From Lactiplantibacillus pingfangensis (GTDB taxonomy: Bacteria; Bacillota; Bacilli; Lactobacillales; Lactobacillaceae), in the NCBI RefSeq assembly GCF_005404945.1, contig NZ_BJDG01000027.1, forward strand, positions 1 through 44,880: 44,880 nucleotides of DNA, written 5' to 3'. Positions 8,903 through 16,081 of the stretch are shown one piece after another. Position numbers and translations under genes: made by a program. Each line of letters begins with the position of its first letter. Position 1 is the first letter of the stretch. The notes under the pieces are model-generated. The model made no database searches. It was not told the DNA's origin and worked only from the letters and a program-made list of their open reading frames with translations.

Positions 8903-9593
8903 TCACAATCGACTCCCTTAGTTTGTAGCCGACACCACGAACGGTTTTAATCAGTGGTCCGGCGTTTGGCGAGGCTAATTTACTGCGCAAATAGCCGACG
9001 TAAACATCGACGACGTTTTGTTGCCCGAGGAAATCCGCACCCCAGACTTGATCTAGAAGGTCATCACGCGTGAAAACTTCTTCGGGATGGGCTAAGAAAA
9101 ATTGTAGGAGGTCGTATTCACGATGGGTGAGCTGAACTTCAGCGCCAGCATTCGTCACGCGATGGGCCTTCGTATCCAAGATGATGTCATCGAGTTGATA
9201 GACTTGATTAGGGTCAAGTTGATTTTCAACGCGGCGCTGAATCACCCGAATTCGGGCTAACAATTCTTCGATTTCAAACGGTTTCGTAATGTAATCGTCG
9301 GCGCCGTTATCTAAGCCGGCGACCTTATCGCCGATATAATCGCGAGCAGTCATGATGATGACCGGAACCTGATCGTGCTTGCGAATACGCCGGAGCACTT
9401 CCATACCATCTAATTTTGGTAGCATCCAGTCGAGTAAAATTAAGAGCAACTCATTTTGATGTTCAGCATACATCGTCATCGCCGCGAGGCCATCATTGGC
9501 GACCAGCACGTTGAAATCTTCAAATTGGAGTTCTTTAGTGAGATAGCCAGAAAGACTGAGTTCGTCTTCGACAATCAGAATCGTCTTTTTCAT
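8889..9593 (-). CDS. Two-component response regulator, OmpR/PhoB family
   Basis: The product has 234 residues. The receiver domain has the acidic pair near residues 9-10, phosphoacceptor D55 (LLLDWMLPKLDG) and the conserved lysine in YITKPFEIEEL. A C-terminal winged helix follows (LTHREYDLLQFFLAHPEEVF to VRGVGYKL). The partner kinase follows directly. The gene's own promoter region holds TCACAA direct repeats with an 11-bp period (9647-9663), a typical footprint for this class, so autoregulation is likely. Confidence 0.95.
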   Translation of the reverse strand: MKKTILIVEDELSLSGYLTKELQFEDFNVLVANDGLAAMTMYAEHQNELLLILLDWMLPKLDGMEVLRRIRKHDQVPVIIMTARDYIGDKVAGLDNGADDYITKPFEIEELLARIRVIQRRVENQLDPNQVYQLDDIILDTKAHRVTNAGAEVQLTHREYDLLQFFLAHPEEVFTRDDLLDQVWGADFLGQQNVVDVYVGYLRSKLASPNAGPLIKTVRGVGYKLRESIVNAEK

Positions 9594-9632
9594 AACGGAA
9601 ATGATCCCTTCTATATAACATGATTTATGACT

Positions 9633-9684
9633 ATTATAGCCAATAGTTGTGAAAGGGTTGTGATTAAAGGCGTTATTTTCACAA
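9633..9684 (-). promoter_or_regulatory. Promoter and candidate response-regulator box upstream of 9593
   Basis: On the minus strand a TATAAT -10 (9633-9638) is preceded by two TCACAA units (9647-9652 and 9658-9663), 11 bp apart and overlapping the -35 position. An inverted unit lies at 9679-9684. Tandem hexamers one helical turn apart are typical of OmpR-family binding. Confidence 0.5.
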
Positions 9685-9761
9685 ATTTATGCAAGAAATG
9701 TAAGCGCCTCAGCTGGTTATGGTAAACTTGGAATAACAAATTTGAGAAAGTAGGGATAGGC

Positions 9762-10049
9762 ATGGGCATCTTTAATGACGCGATGCAAGCAATGTATCAC
9801 AGTGGCCACTATGGGTATTCAATCAACGTGAAAAAGACGGCGGCGAAAGTGGACCCTAAAGATATACCAGCAATTGTCGCTTTGGGAACCTTAAGTCGGA
9901 CACCGAGCTATCGCACTTGGCACATCGATTCACCATACAAAACCAAAGAATTCACCGAAAAATTTAAGGCGGCATTAGCCGATTGTCCGCTAGAAATGAG
10001 CGATTTAGACCTCAAACCAGAAATGGATGGTCGTTGGGGCGATCGTTAG
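9762..10049 (+). CDS. Hypothetical protein, 95 residues
   Basis: This is a soluble protein with no signal peptide or membrane helix; it is basic in the first half and acidic toward the end (LEMSDLDLKPEMDGRWGDR). The codon pattern looks normal and the frame is intact. The ATG at 9762 has a weak AGTAGGGA upstream and a plausible TAAACT -10 at about 9723-9728. It is 80 nt upstream of the RpiR gene in the same direction with no terminator between, so co-transcription is possible. I do not recognise the family. Confidence 0.65.
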   Translation: MGIFNDAMQAMYHSGHYGYSINVKKTAAKVDPKDIPAIVALGTLSRTPSYRTWHIDSPYKTKEFTEKFKAALADCPLEMSDLDLKPEMDGRWGDR

Positions 10050-10129
10050 TGGAATTTGTTCCTACAAGTTCTAGTTATGGTAATCAATTTGGGATTAGAC
10101 CAATTTGAAAGTTCAGGAGGTGTGGCGTG

Positions 10130-10861
10130 ATGTTTTCATATGATCAAGTACAGCAGCTCAATCGTCTAGAAATTGAGATTTATAAGTATATCATGGGGCA
10201 TCCAGCCGAGGTCAGTACGATGACAATTCGGCAATTGGCCAGTCAAAGTCATGTTTCCGCCACCACGATTTTAAGATTTTTGAAACGGATGGGTTATGAC
10301 GGTTATGCCGAATTCAAATTCACTTTAAAGGAACAATTGCGCAAGGATGCGGCGCAACCAGTCTCACAGACCGTGATTTCCATGCGAACCTTTTTTGATC
10401 GGATGGATGTCCCGACTGTCACGAGTGATATTCGGGCGGCGACGGCACTCATTCGCCAGGCAAAAACCGTGGTTTTAATTGGTGCTGGGACTAGCAAAGG
10501 GCTAGCCAGCTACGGCACTCATTTGTTGGCAAACTTTGGCGTCTATGCGCTACAAGTTAATGAAACCTCACAACCGTTACCAGTCGCAAAAGTGGATCTT
10601 TCAGATGCGGTACTCTTGTTGTTGTCGGCCTCTGGAGAGTCAGAAGACGTCATCCAGCAGGGGATCTTTTATCAGCAAAATGGCGCGAAATTAATCGTCA
10701 TTACGGCTAGCAGTCATTCAACTGCCGCGGGCATTGGCGATGTTGTGCTAACCTATGATACGCCAGAAGTTCAAGCCATCACTGGCGGCAGCACGCTGTC
10801 GCAATTACCAGTGATTTATTTTTTGGAACAGATCACGATGGGTGTTCAAAAAGTGGATTAG
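10130..10861 (+). CDS. RpiR/MurR family regulator (HTH plus SIS domain)
   Basis: The product has 243 residues. The N-terminal RpiR helix-turn-helix (about 1-75) includes MTIRQLASQSHVSATTILRF. The C-terminal SIS phosphosugar-binding domain (about 105-240) has VVLIGAGTSKGLASYG and LLLLSASGESEDV. The effector is expected to be a sugar phosphate. The ATG at 10130 is 9 nt after AGGAGG; a GTG at 10127 is an alternative. It lies just upstream of the PTS EIIC gene, with paired GGAACA(T/N)nTTCC sites in between, so it probably controls that transporter. Confidence 0.92.
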   Translation: MFSYDQVQQLNRLEIEIYKYIMGHPAEVSTMTIRQLASQSHVSATTILRFLKRMGYDGYAEFKFTLKEQLRKDAAQPVSQTVISMRTFFDRMDVPTVTSDIRAATALIRQAKTVVLIGAGTSKGLASYGTHLLANFGVYALQVNETSQPLPVAKVDLSDAVLLLLSASGESEDVIQQGIFYQQNGAKLIVITASSHSTAAGIGDVVLTYDTPEVQAITGGSTLSQLPVIYFLEQITMGVQKVD

Positions 10862-10870
10862 ACCAGTTTA

Positions 10871-10900
10871 GGAACATTTTCCTTAAATGGAACATGTTCC
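10871..10900. promoter_or_regulatory. Tandem palindromes, candidate RpiR operator
   Basis: GGAACATTTTCC (10871-10882) and the perfect palindrome GGAACATGTTCC (10889-10900) have centres 18 bp apart. They lie between the RpiR gene and the promoter of the EIIC gene, about 60 bp upstream of its -10. Confidence 0.55.
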
Positions 10901-10958
10901 TTTATGGGAAACACTACACAATATCTTTTGAAAGGGTATACATTACCGCAATGATAGG

Positions 10959-10987
10959 TATAATAGAATTTGTAGAAAGCGCATTCA
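10959..10987 (+). promoter_or_regulatory. -10 box of EIIC gene and overlapping downstream cre-like site
   Basis: A consensus TATAAT lies at 10959-10964 with no good -35, which suggests an activator. AGAAAGCGCATTCA (10974-10987) matches the CcpA cre consensus except at its first base. It would sit just after the transcription start, a position for catabolite repression. Confidence 0.5.
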
Positions 10988-11134
10988 GTTGTTGTGCTGA
11001 TTGAAACAGTCACGACTGTGAAACATGCTATTATTCAGTCAATTGCAATGGGCCTGATAATTGGCCATTATCGAACCGGTTCGTTGCAGTTGGTCTTGTG
11101 ATATCCAGGACATTAATTTTAAGCAATGCGCTTT
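10976..11134 (+). promoter_or_regulatory. Long structured 5' leader of the PTS EIIC gene
   Basis: AAAGCGCATT (10976-10985) and AATGCGCTTT (11125-11134) are perfectly complementary and close the leader. Inside, CAATTGCAA (11040-11048) pairs with TTGCAGTTG (11084-11092). That stem encloses a GGGCC/GGCC hairpin and the palindrome CGAACCGGTTCG (11072-11083), a three-way junction. ACAGTC/GACTGT also pairs at 11006-11019. No rho-independent terminator is seen. It may be a regulatory RNA, or a set of protein sites. Confidence 0.45.
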
Positions 11135-11159
11135 TAAATTATTCTAGGGGGTCAACGAC

Positions 11160-12488
11160 ATGAGCGAAGACAATAAATCTAGTTTCGTTAATGACCGACT
11201 CGTCCCATTATTTGGTAAGATTGCTGGTTCTCGTCACTTGATTGCATTACGTGATGGGATGACATTAGCCGTACCAATGATTATCATCGGGTCAGTCTTC
11301 ATGATCATTGCTCAATTCCCAATCCAAGGTTATCAAAATTTCATGTTAAATACCTTTGGTAAGAACTGGGCTACTATTGTTCAATATCCAACCAATGCAT
11401 CATTCCATGTCATGGGGTTAATTGCCGTTATTGGGATTTCTTATAACATGGCTAAGAGTTACAAAGTCGATCCAATCTCAGCGTCAATTGTTTCAATGAG
11501 TGCTTGGCTATTAACTATTCCTTTGAATACTGATAAAGCTGGCGCACTTTGGGTACCATTAACACAACTTGATTCGGCTGGTTTGTTTACTGCCCTTTTA
11601 ATTGGTTTATTCATTACCGACTTGTATGTGTTCATGGTTCATCGCAATTGGACAATCAAGATGCCTGACAGTGTGCCACCGGCAGTCAGCAACTCATTTG
11701 CTGCGTTAGTTCCAGGGGCCATTATCTTAGTTTTGATCTGGGTATTACGTTTAATCGTTGAAGCCACACCAATGGGCAGCATTCCAAATGTGATCTCATT
11801 CGTTTTGGCAAAACCATTAGGCTTATTGAGTAACACCTTACCAGGTGCTTTAGTTGCTGAATTCTTGATCTGTTTACTTTGGATCTTCGGGATTCATGGT
11901 GCCAACGTTGTTTCTGGCGTTATGTCACCAATCTGGTTATCAGCAATGTCACAAAATGCCCACGCTGTTAGTGCTGGCAAAGCCATTCCTAACATCGTTA
12001 CGTCACAATTCTTCGATAACTTCATCCACATGGGTGGTTCTGGTGCGACTCTTGGGTTAGCATTTATGATTGCCTTTGTTTCACGGAGTGCTGAATTTAA
12101 GACTTTAGGTAAATTGATTATTGGACCTGCGATCTTTAACATTAACGAACCAATCGTCTTTGGTTTGCCAATTGTTATGAACTACCGGATGGCGATTCCA
12201 TTTATCTTAGCCCCATTAGCTAACGTTGTGACAACTTATGTTGCCATGTCAACAGGTTTAGTGGCTAAGACAATGGGTGTTATGGTTCCTTGGACCACGC
12301 CGCCAATTATCTCTGGTTACCTCGCAACTGGTCACGTTTCTGGTGCGGTAATGCAAATTATCAACATCGTGCTTGACGGTGCCATTTACTACTTCTTCTT
12401 CAAGGCCTTAGATCGTGATAAGGTTAAGGAAGAAAAGACTTTCGCTGCTAAAGAAGCTGCCGCTGCAGCCGAAGCTGCTAAAGCTTAA
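11160..12488 (+). CDS. PTS EIIC component, lactose/cellobiose (CelB) family
   Basis: The product is a membrane permease domain of 442 residues that couples sugar import to phosphorylation. Family features include the N-terminal LIALRDGMTLAVPMIIIGS, the central WIFGIHGANVVSGVM, the substrate-site FNINEPIVFGLPIVMN near residue 330, and about 10 membrane helices. The C-terminus is a charged Lys/Glu-Ala tail. The ATG at 11160 follows AGGGGGTC. No EIIA or EIIB gene is adjacent, so it must use partners encoded elsewhere. Upstream RpiR, cre-like and structured-leader features suggest layered control. The sugar is probably a beta-glucoside, by family only. Confidence 0.93.
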   Translation: MSEDNKSSFVNDRLVPLFGKIAGSRHLIALRDGMTLAVPMIIIGSVFMIIAQFPIQGYQNFMLNTFGKNWATIVQYPTNASFHVMGLIAVIGISYNMAKSYKVDPISASIVSMSAWLLTIPLNTDKAGALWVPLTQLDSAGLFTALLIGLFITDLYVFMVHRNWTIKMPDSVPPAVSNSFAALVPGAIILVLIWVLRLIVEATPMGSIPNVISFVLAKPLGLLSNTLPGALVAEFLICLLWIFGIHGANVVSGVMSPIWLSAMSQNAHAVSAGKAIPNIVTSQFFDNFIHMGGSGATLGLAFMIAFVSRSAEFKTLGKLIIGPAIFNINEPIVFGLPIVMNYRMAIPFILAPLANVVTTYVAMSTGLVAKTMGVMVPWTTPPIISGYLATGHVSGAVMQIINIVLDGAIYYFFFKALDRDKVKEEKTFAAKEAAAAAEAAKA

Positions 12489-12499
12489 GTTGAACTTTA

Positions 12500-12530
12500 A
12501 GAGAACTCACTTCGGTGGGTTCTTTTTTTT
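12500..12530 (+). terminator. Terminator of the EIIC gene
   Basis: AGAACTCAC and GTGGGTTCT flank a TTCG tetraloop, followed by eight Ts. Confidence 0.92.
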
Positions 12531-12752
12531 GCAAATTAGAGATAATTTGGTGATTTCAATTTTTAGCGATGAAAGGATACTCGGCACTTCTTATATCCTA
12601 TACAGTTAACTGTTGAGAGAAAGTAGCACTTTTTTACAGTGAGAACATACGTTTGGCTTTTTCCAGCATCAAGTGTATTATTTAAGTTAATTGAATTGGT
12701 TACTTTTGAGTGATTACTTAAAACTGACTGAGGCTGGAGGAGACTGTGTGGA

Positions 12753-13340
12753 ATGAAAAAAGCAATATTTTTTATGTGTGACCAATATGCAGATTGGGAA
12801 GGCGCCTATCTGTCTAGTCAGCTTAACCAGCAGGATGATTGGCAGATTGTCACGGCTTCTGTGATGCCTGTGGTTACTTCAATTGGTGGGTTTAAGACAC
12901 AAGTTGATGAAAGACTCGACGAACTTTCACAAGATGCTGATCTCTTAATCTTGATTGGCGGCAATTCCTGGGAGCAAGATTATCAGAAATTGACCGTGAC
13001 GATTCAGACTTATTTACAGCTAGGAAAAGTCGTCGGGGCGATTTGTGGCGCTGTCGATTATTTGGCGCGTAATGGGTTATTAACGGGCTATCAGCATACG
13101 GGTAACGCTCAGTTTCTCTGGAAAAATGATAAGCAGTATACAAATCCGCAAGACTTTCGAGAAAAACAAGTTGTTCAGGATCATAATCTAATCACGGCTA
13201 ACGGGACAGCGGCCTTAGACTTCACGGACTTGATTCTAACGAAGTTGTTCACCAAACAATTGGAAATTCATCAGGAGATGAGACTTCAGCGCTTGGGATT
13301 TTATCGTTATGTTGCGTTGTATGGAAATCCATATCAATAA
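12753..13340 (+). CDS. DJ-1/PfpI family protein (class I glutamine amidotransferase-like)
   Basis: The product has 195 residues in a flavodoxin-like fold. The nucleophile elbow is VGAICGA with C98, and the supporting acid is probably E16 in ADWEGAYL. Members include YajL/YdeA-type chaperone-deglycase or stress proteins, and activity cannot be assigned from sequence. The ATG at 12753 has GGAGGAG about 12 nt upstream. The 220 nt before it show no terminator or clear regulatory site, so the gene probably has its own promoter there. It is followed by the AlbA-type regulator in the same direction, 130 nt away. Confidence 0.85.
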   Translation: MKKAIFFMCDQYADWEGAYLSSQLNQQDDWQIVTASVMPVVTSIGGFKTQVDERLDELSQDADLLILIGGNSWEQDYQKLTVTIQTYLQLGKVVGAICGAVDYLARNGLLTGYQHTGNAQFLWKNDKQYTNPQDFREKQVVQDHNLITANGTAALDFTDLILTKLFTKQLEIHQEMRLQRLGFYRYVALYGNPYQ

Positions 13341-13470
13341 AGGAACCTTGTGGTGCATGATTTGAGTGGCAATACGGATTTAAGTATGAATGAGATTAGT
13401 GCGTTATTTGCTAAAAATAATTGTAGTTAAAATGCTTGAAGAACAGGCATTAAGAATAGGGGTGACATAT

Positions 13471-14835
13471 GTGCTGAGTCTTGAAGTGACACAACCATTT
13501 CCGGTAGAAAATGAAGTTATTGAGTATAAGGAAATATTCAATGAGAAGTGTAAAAAAGAAATTGCCGCATTTCTAAACGGTGCGCAAACAGCCTGCATTT
13601 ACTTTGGTGTAAATGATATTAGTCGTAAAGTTACACACATTTATACTGATGATGAAAAACATGAAATTGAAGAACAAGTGGGACGCTGGTTATCGAGCCC
13701 GACTTATTACCCAAGCCCAGTAGGTGTCGTGCATGTACGGACAGAGCGACAGCTTTTCTGTATTGAAATTCAGCCGGGAGATGCGAAGCCATATTTCTTA
13801 GATGGCAGGGCATATGTTAGAAATGGTTCAGAATCGGTCAAGGCCTCTCAAGAGCGGGTCACTAAGATGATGGTGCTTCAGGACTTAAGCTCGTTTGATG
13901 CTTCAGAATCACCAATCCAAGACTTACGACTGGACGAAATTGAAGGCATCTTTAGGCGCGAAAAACTCAACTTTAAAGCTAAGGCCTTAGGGTTCTTAAA
14001 TTCACAAGGTCTATTAACAAATGTGGCTTTTCTTATGAGCAGCCAAAATAATTTTTTGGTTAAGGTTGCTATTTTTGACGGCGTCACGGTTGACCAGTTC
14101 AAGGATCGACGAGCCTTTAGCGGATGTATGCCAAAACAGATTGATGATATTTTGACATATATAAATCTTAATAATCCATTATCGGCACGGATCACCGGGC
14201 AACCAATGAGGGATGAAAAGAGAAGTTATCCGGGAGTTGCTATTCGTGAATCAGTTATTAATGCAATTGTCCATCGCTCTTACTTTAGTAAGTCCCCTAT
14301 TCAAATTGAGATTTTTGATGACCGGTTGACCATTATGTCCCCAGGTCCTTTACCAGGCGGAATGAAACTGAAGGCCGTCTTAGCGGGACAAACTCTCCCT
14401 AGAAATCCTCAAGTGGTTAAAGTTCTTAATAAGCTAAAGTATATTGAGGACTATGGGACAGGCATTAGAAGGATTTTGAATAGCTATGCTGATGAACAAA
14501 AAACACCTAAGTTCAGGACTAGTGAGGATTTTGTAAAAGTTAGTTTACCGAACTTAAATTATAGGGAAAAACTCCCTAAGTCAACCTTTCCGAATATTGT
14601 GGCGACAGATGATCCTGGGCCAGTTAGCGTAATTGTCGATGAACAAGGCCAGATTATTAACTATTTAAAAAATAATTTGTACATTACTAGAGCGATTGTA
14701 GAATTGCTTCTAGGGATAAAGGGGAGTCAGGCAAATAAATATTTAAAGCAATTGGTTGATTCCAATATCTTAAAAAAGGTTGGTTCAGGTTCTGCAACAA
14801 GATATGTACTGGTTCATCAGATTCATAGCAAGTAA
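13471..14835 (+). CDS. AlbA/Schlafen-domain plus HATPase-type putative transcriptional regulator
   Basis: The product is about 454 residues. The N-terminal AlbA_2-type domain starts EVIEYKEIFNEKCKKEIAAF. A central GHKL-like ATP-binding region contains ESVINAIVHRSY and YGTGIRRIL, as in the RecG-like ATP-dependent regulators. A C-terminal winged helix follows (ITRAIVELLLGIKGSQANKY). I prefer the GTG at 13471 (AGGGG, 8 nt spacing), because the AlbA domain begins right after it; an ATG at 13390 would add 27 unlike residues. These proteins occur often in accessory regions, and the target is unknown. A 10-bp tandem repeat starts 7 nt after the stop codon. Confidence 0.8.
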   Translation: MLSLEVTQPFPVENEVIEYKEIFNEKCKKEIAAFLNGAQTACIYFGVNDISRKVTHIYTDDEKHEIEEQVGRWLSSPTYYPSPVGVVHVRTERQLFCIEIQPGDAKPYFLDGRAYVRNGSESVKASQERVTKMMVLQDLSSFDASESPIQDLRLDEIEGIFRREKLNFKAKALGFLNSQGLLTNVAFLMSSQNNFLVKVAIFDGVTVDQFKDRRAFSGCMPKQIDDILTYINLNNPLSARITGQPMRDEKRSYPGVAIRESVINAIVHRSYFSKSPIQIEIFDDRLTIMSPGPLPGGMKLKAVLAGQTLPRNPQVVKVLNKLKYIEDYGTGIRRILNSYADEQKTPKFRTSEDFVKVSLPNLNYREKLPKSTFPNIVATDDPGPVSVIVDEQGQIINYLKNNLYITRAIVELLLGIKGSQANKYLKQLVDSNILKKVGSGSATRYVLVHQIHSK

Positions 14836-14841
14836 ATCTAT

Positions 14842-14881
14842 CCGGGAGATACCGGGAGATACCGGGAGATACCGGGAGATA
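14842..14881 (+). repeat. Four tandem copies of CCGGGAGATA
   Basis: A perfect 10-bp unit is repeated four times, beginning 7 nt after the TAA of the AlbA-type gene. Because 10 leaves remainder 1 when divided by 3, all three frames of one strand encode the same cyclic decapeptide, PGDTGRYREI. Gain or loss of units by slippage is expected. Confidence 0.95.
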
Positions 14882-15141
14882 GAAAAAACTGAACTACGAG
14901 TAGACGCCATCAAGAGGTCTAGTCGTTTTATTAGGAATGGAGATGCCTGAAAGCTTAAGATGCTTAAAAATAATTATTTAGTGAAAGTGTAAATTTTATG
15001 GGTAACTGGCGGTGTGGTAAAAAGGACTCAACATTTGTGGAATCAATGGGATGAGTAGTAGCGGCCACCCCTTTAAGTCCAATAAATCGAGAACGGTTGA
15101 CGTACAGGAAAATCTTGTCTTGTTCGGCTTTTTTATAATAA
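14882..15141. other. Intergenic stretch without a supported gene
   Basis: Between the tandem repeat and the terminator at 15142 I find no supported gene. Short open frames at 14998-15056 lack ribosome sites. The sequence may be remnant DNA. Confidence 0.5.
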
Positions 15142-15170
15142 AAAGGCCCTCAGGTGATGAGTGCCTTGGC
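15142..15170 (-). terminator. Terminator of the 15194-15505 gene
   Basis: On the minus strand AGGC-ACTCA pairs with TGAGG-GCCT and is followed by TTTTTAT. Confidence 0.75.
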
Positions 15171-15193
15171 GATAGTTATGTTTAATAAGCTGC

Positions 15194-15505
15194 TTAGCGC
15201 GTGTGGAAACGCGGATGTAACATGGTTGGATGCTGATGATCCGTGCCGACGTATTGAATGAGCCAATAGTCGTTTTGCGGTAGTGAATACCGGGCAATGA
15301 CGTGTGATACAACGTAACGAATGGTATCTGCATTTTCGTCAGTCCATAGGCGCCAGGTCGGCAATTTAGCGGAATACACGCGTTCCCAGTCACCCAGTTT
15401 TTGCTCATCAGCTGAGAGTGAGACGAGCAAATCAGTATGAATATCACCGGTTAATTCAATTAGGTAGCAGAATTTCTGCCGATGCACTGGTTCAGTCTTA
15501 ATCAT
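15194..15505 (-). CDS. Hypothetical protein, 103 residues
   Basis: This is a soluble protein rich in Trp, Tyr and His, with no recognised motif. The ATG at 15505 is preceded by AAAGGAG 8 nt upstream, which makes the shorter start clear. It has its own terminator at 15142. It is divergent from the small gene at 15739, sharing about 230 nt of AT-rich intergenic DNA. The family is not recognised. Confidence 0.7.
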   Translation of the reverse strand: MIKTEPVHRQKFCYLIELTGDIHTDLLVSLSADEQKLGDWERVYSAKLPTWRLWTDENADTIRYVVSHVIARYSLPQNDYWLIQYVGTDHQHPTMLHPRFHTR

Positions 15506-15673
15506 GGTGGGCAACTCCTTTAACTTGAGATAACTTGCGCGAAAAGGCAAGCCAATGAATTAACGTTTAAATATATAGTACAACCATTTGACTAATAAGC
15601 CTAGTACTTTTAATTAGTGTTATTAAAATGTAACAATTAAAATTTCAGTTTAATCTTTTTTAATTGTTTTTAC

Positions 15674-15704
15674 TTGACCTGAAACGCGTTTCACCCCTTA
15701 TAGT
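15674..15704 (+). promoter_or_regulatory. Promoter with a 14-bp perfect palindrome in the spacer
   Basis: TTGACC (15674-15679) and TATAGT (15699-15704) flank TGAAACGCGTTTCA (15680-15693). The palindrome fills the spacer, as expected for a repressor operator. The central GC (not CG) argues against a canonical cre or LacI-type site. Confidence 0.6.
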
Positions 15705-15738
15705 AAAGCTATAAATAAAATGGTGTGGGGTGAGCATG

Positions 15739-16005
15739 ATGGAAACGGGTATTTTAAAGCAAGTTGATTTGAAAACGGCGTTGACGCAGTACTTTTATGT
15801 GGTGGCTGATCATCGTGCGAATTGGATCAAGGTTCGGTCAACCCAAGCGTTTAAACCATTTGAGTTGACGTTACGGATGAGTGATTTACAAATCGAACAT
15901 GATTCGGCGGTCGCGGCAACGCGCAATAAAAAATATGAGTTTAATGATAACACAGGCGGGCTAATTACCTTATTCGAGAATTGGCAACGCACATTAACAG
16001 CCTAG
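15739..16005 (+). CDS. Hypothetical protein, 88 residues, behind a palindrome-containing promoter
   Basis: This is a soluble, mixed-charge protein with no recognised domain. Adjacent ATGs at 15736 and 15739 both follow GGGGTG, and the second has the better spacing (6 nt). The promoter carries the perfect palindrome TGAAACGCGTTTCA, so expression is probably tightly repressed under some condition. It is followed by a terminator shared with the convergent LCP gene. Confidence 0.7.
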   Translation: METGILKQVDLKTALTQYFYVVADHRANWIKVRSTQAFKPFELTLRMSDLQIEHDSAVAATRNKKYEFNDNTGGLITLFENWQRTLTA

Positions 16006-16021
16006 GATGGTTTAAGCTAAT

Positions 16022-16081
16022 AAAAAATCACGGTTTTGGCATTGTGAGGAACGACAATGCTAAAGCCGTGATTTTTTTTAA
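16022..16081. terminator. Bidirectional terminator
   Basis: AAAAAATCACGG pairs with CCGTGATTTTTT, and inside it GGCATTGT pairs with ACAATGC. It ends both the 15739 gene and the convergent LCP gene. Confidence 0.88.

Noticed and set aside
13386-13430. Mini-ORF MNEISALFAKNNCS before the AlbA-type gene
   Set aside because: It overlaps the doubtful upstream extension and has no ribosome site; could be a leader peptide, but evidence is lacking.
14842-14881. Tandem repeat considered as a CRISPR-like array
   Set aside because: The 10-bp units are contiguous with no spacers and no cas genes are present.
14998-15056. Short frames after the AlbA-type gene
   Set aside because: Under 20 codons, without translation signals.
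15680-15693. TGAAACGCGTTTCA considered as a CcpA cre site
   Set aside because: The central dinucleotide is GC, whereas cre sites have a central CG; the half-site spacing does not fit.
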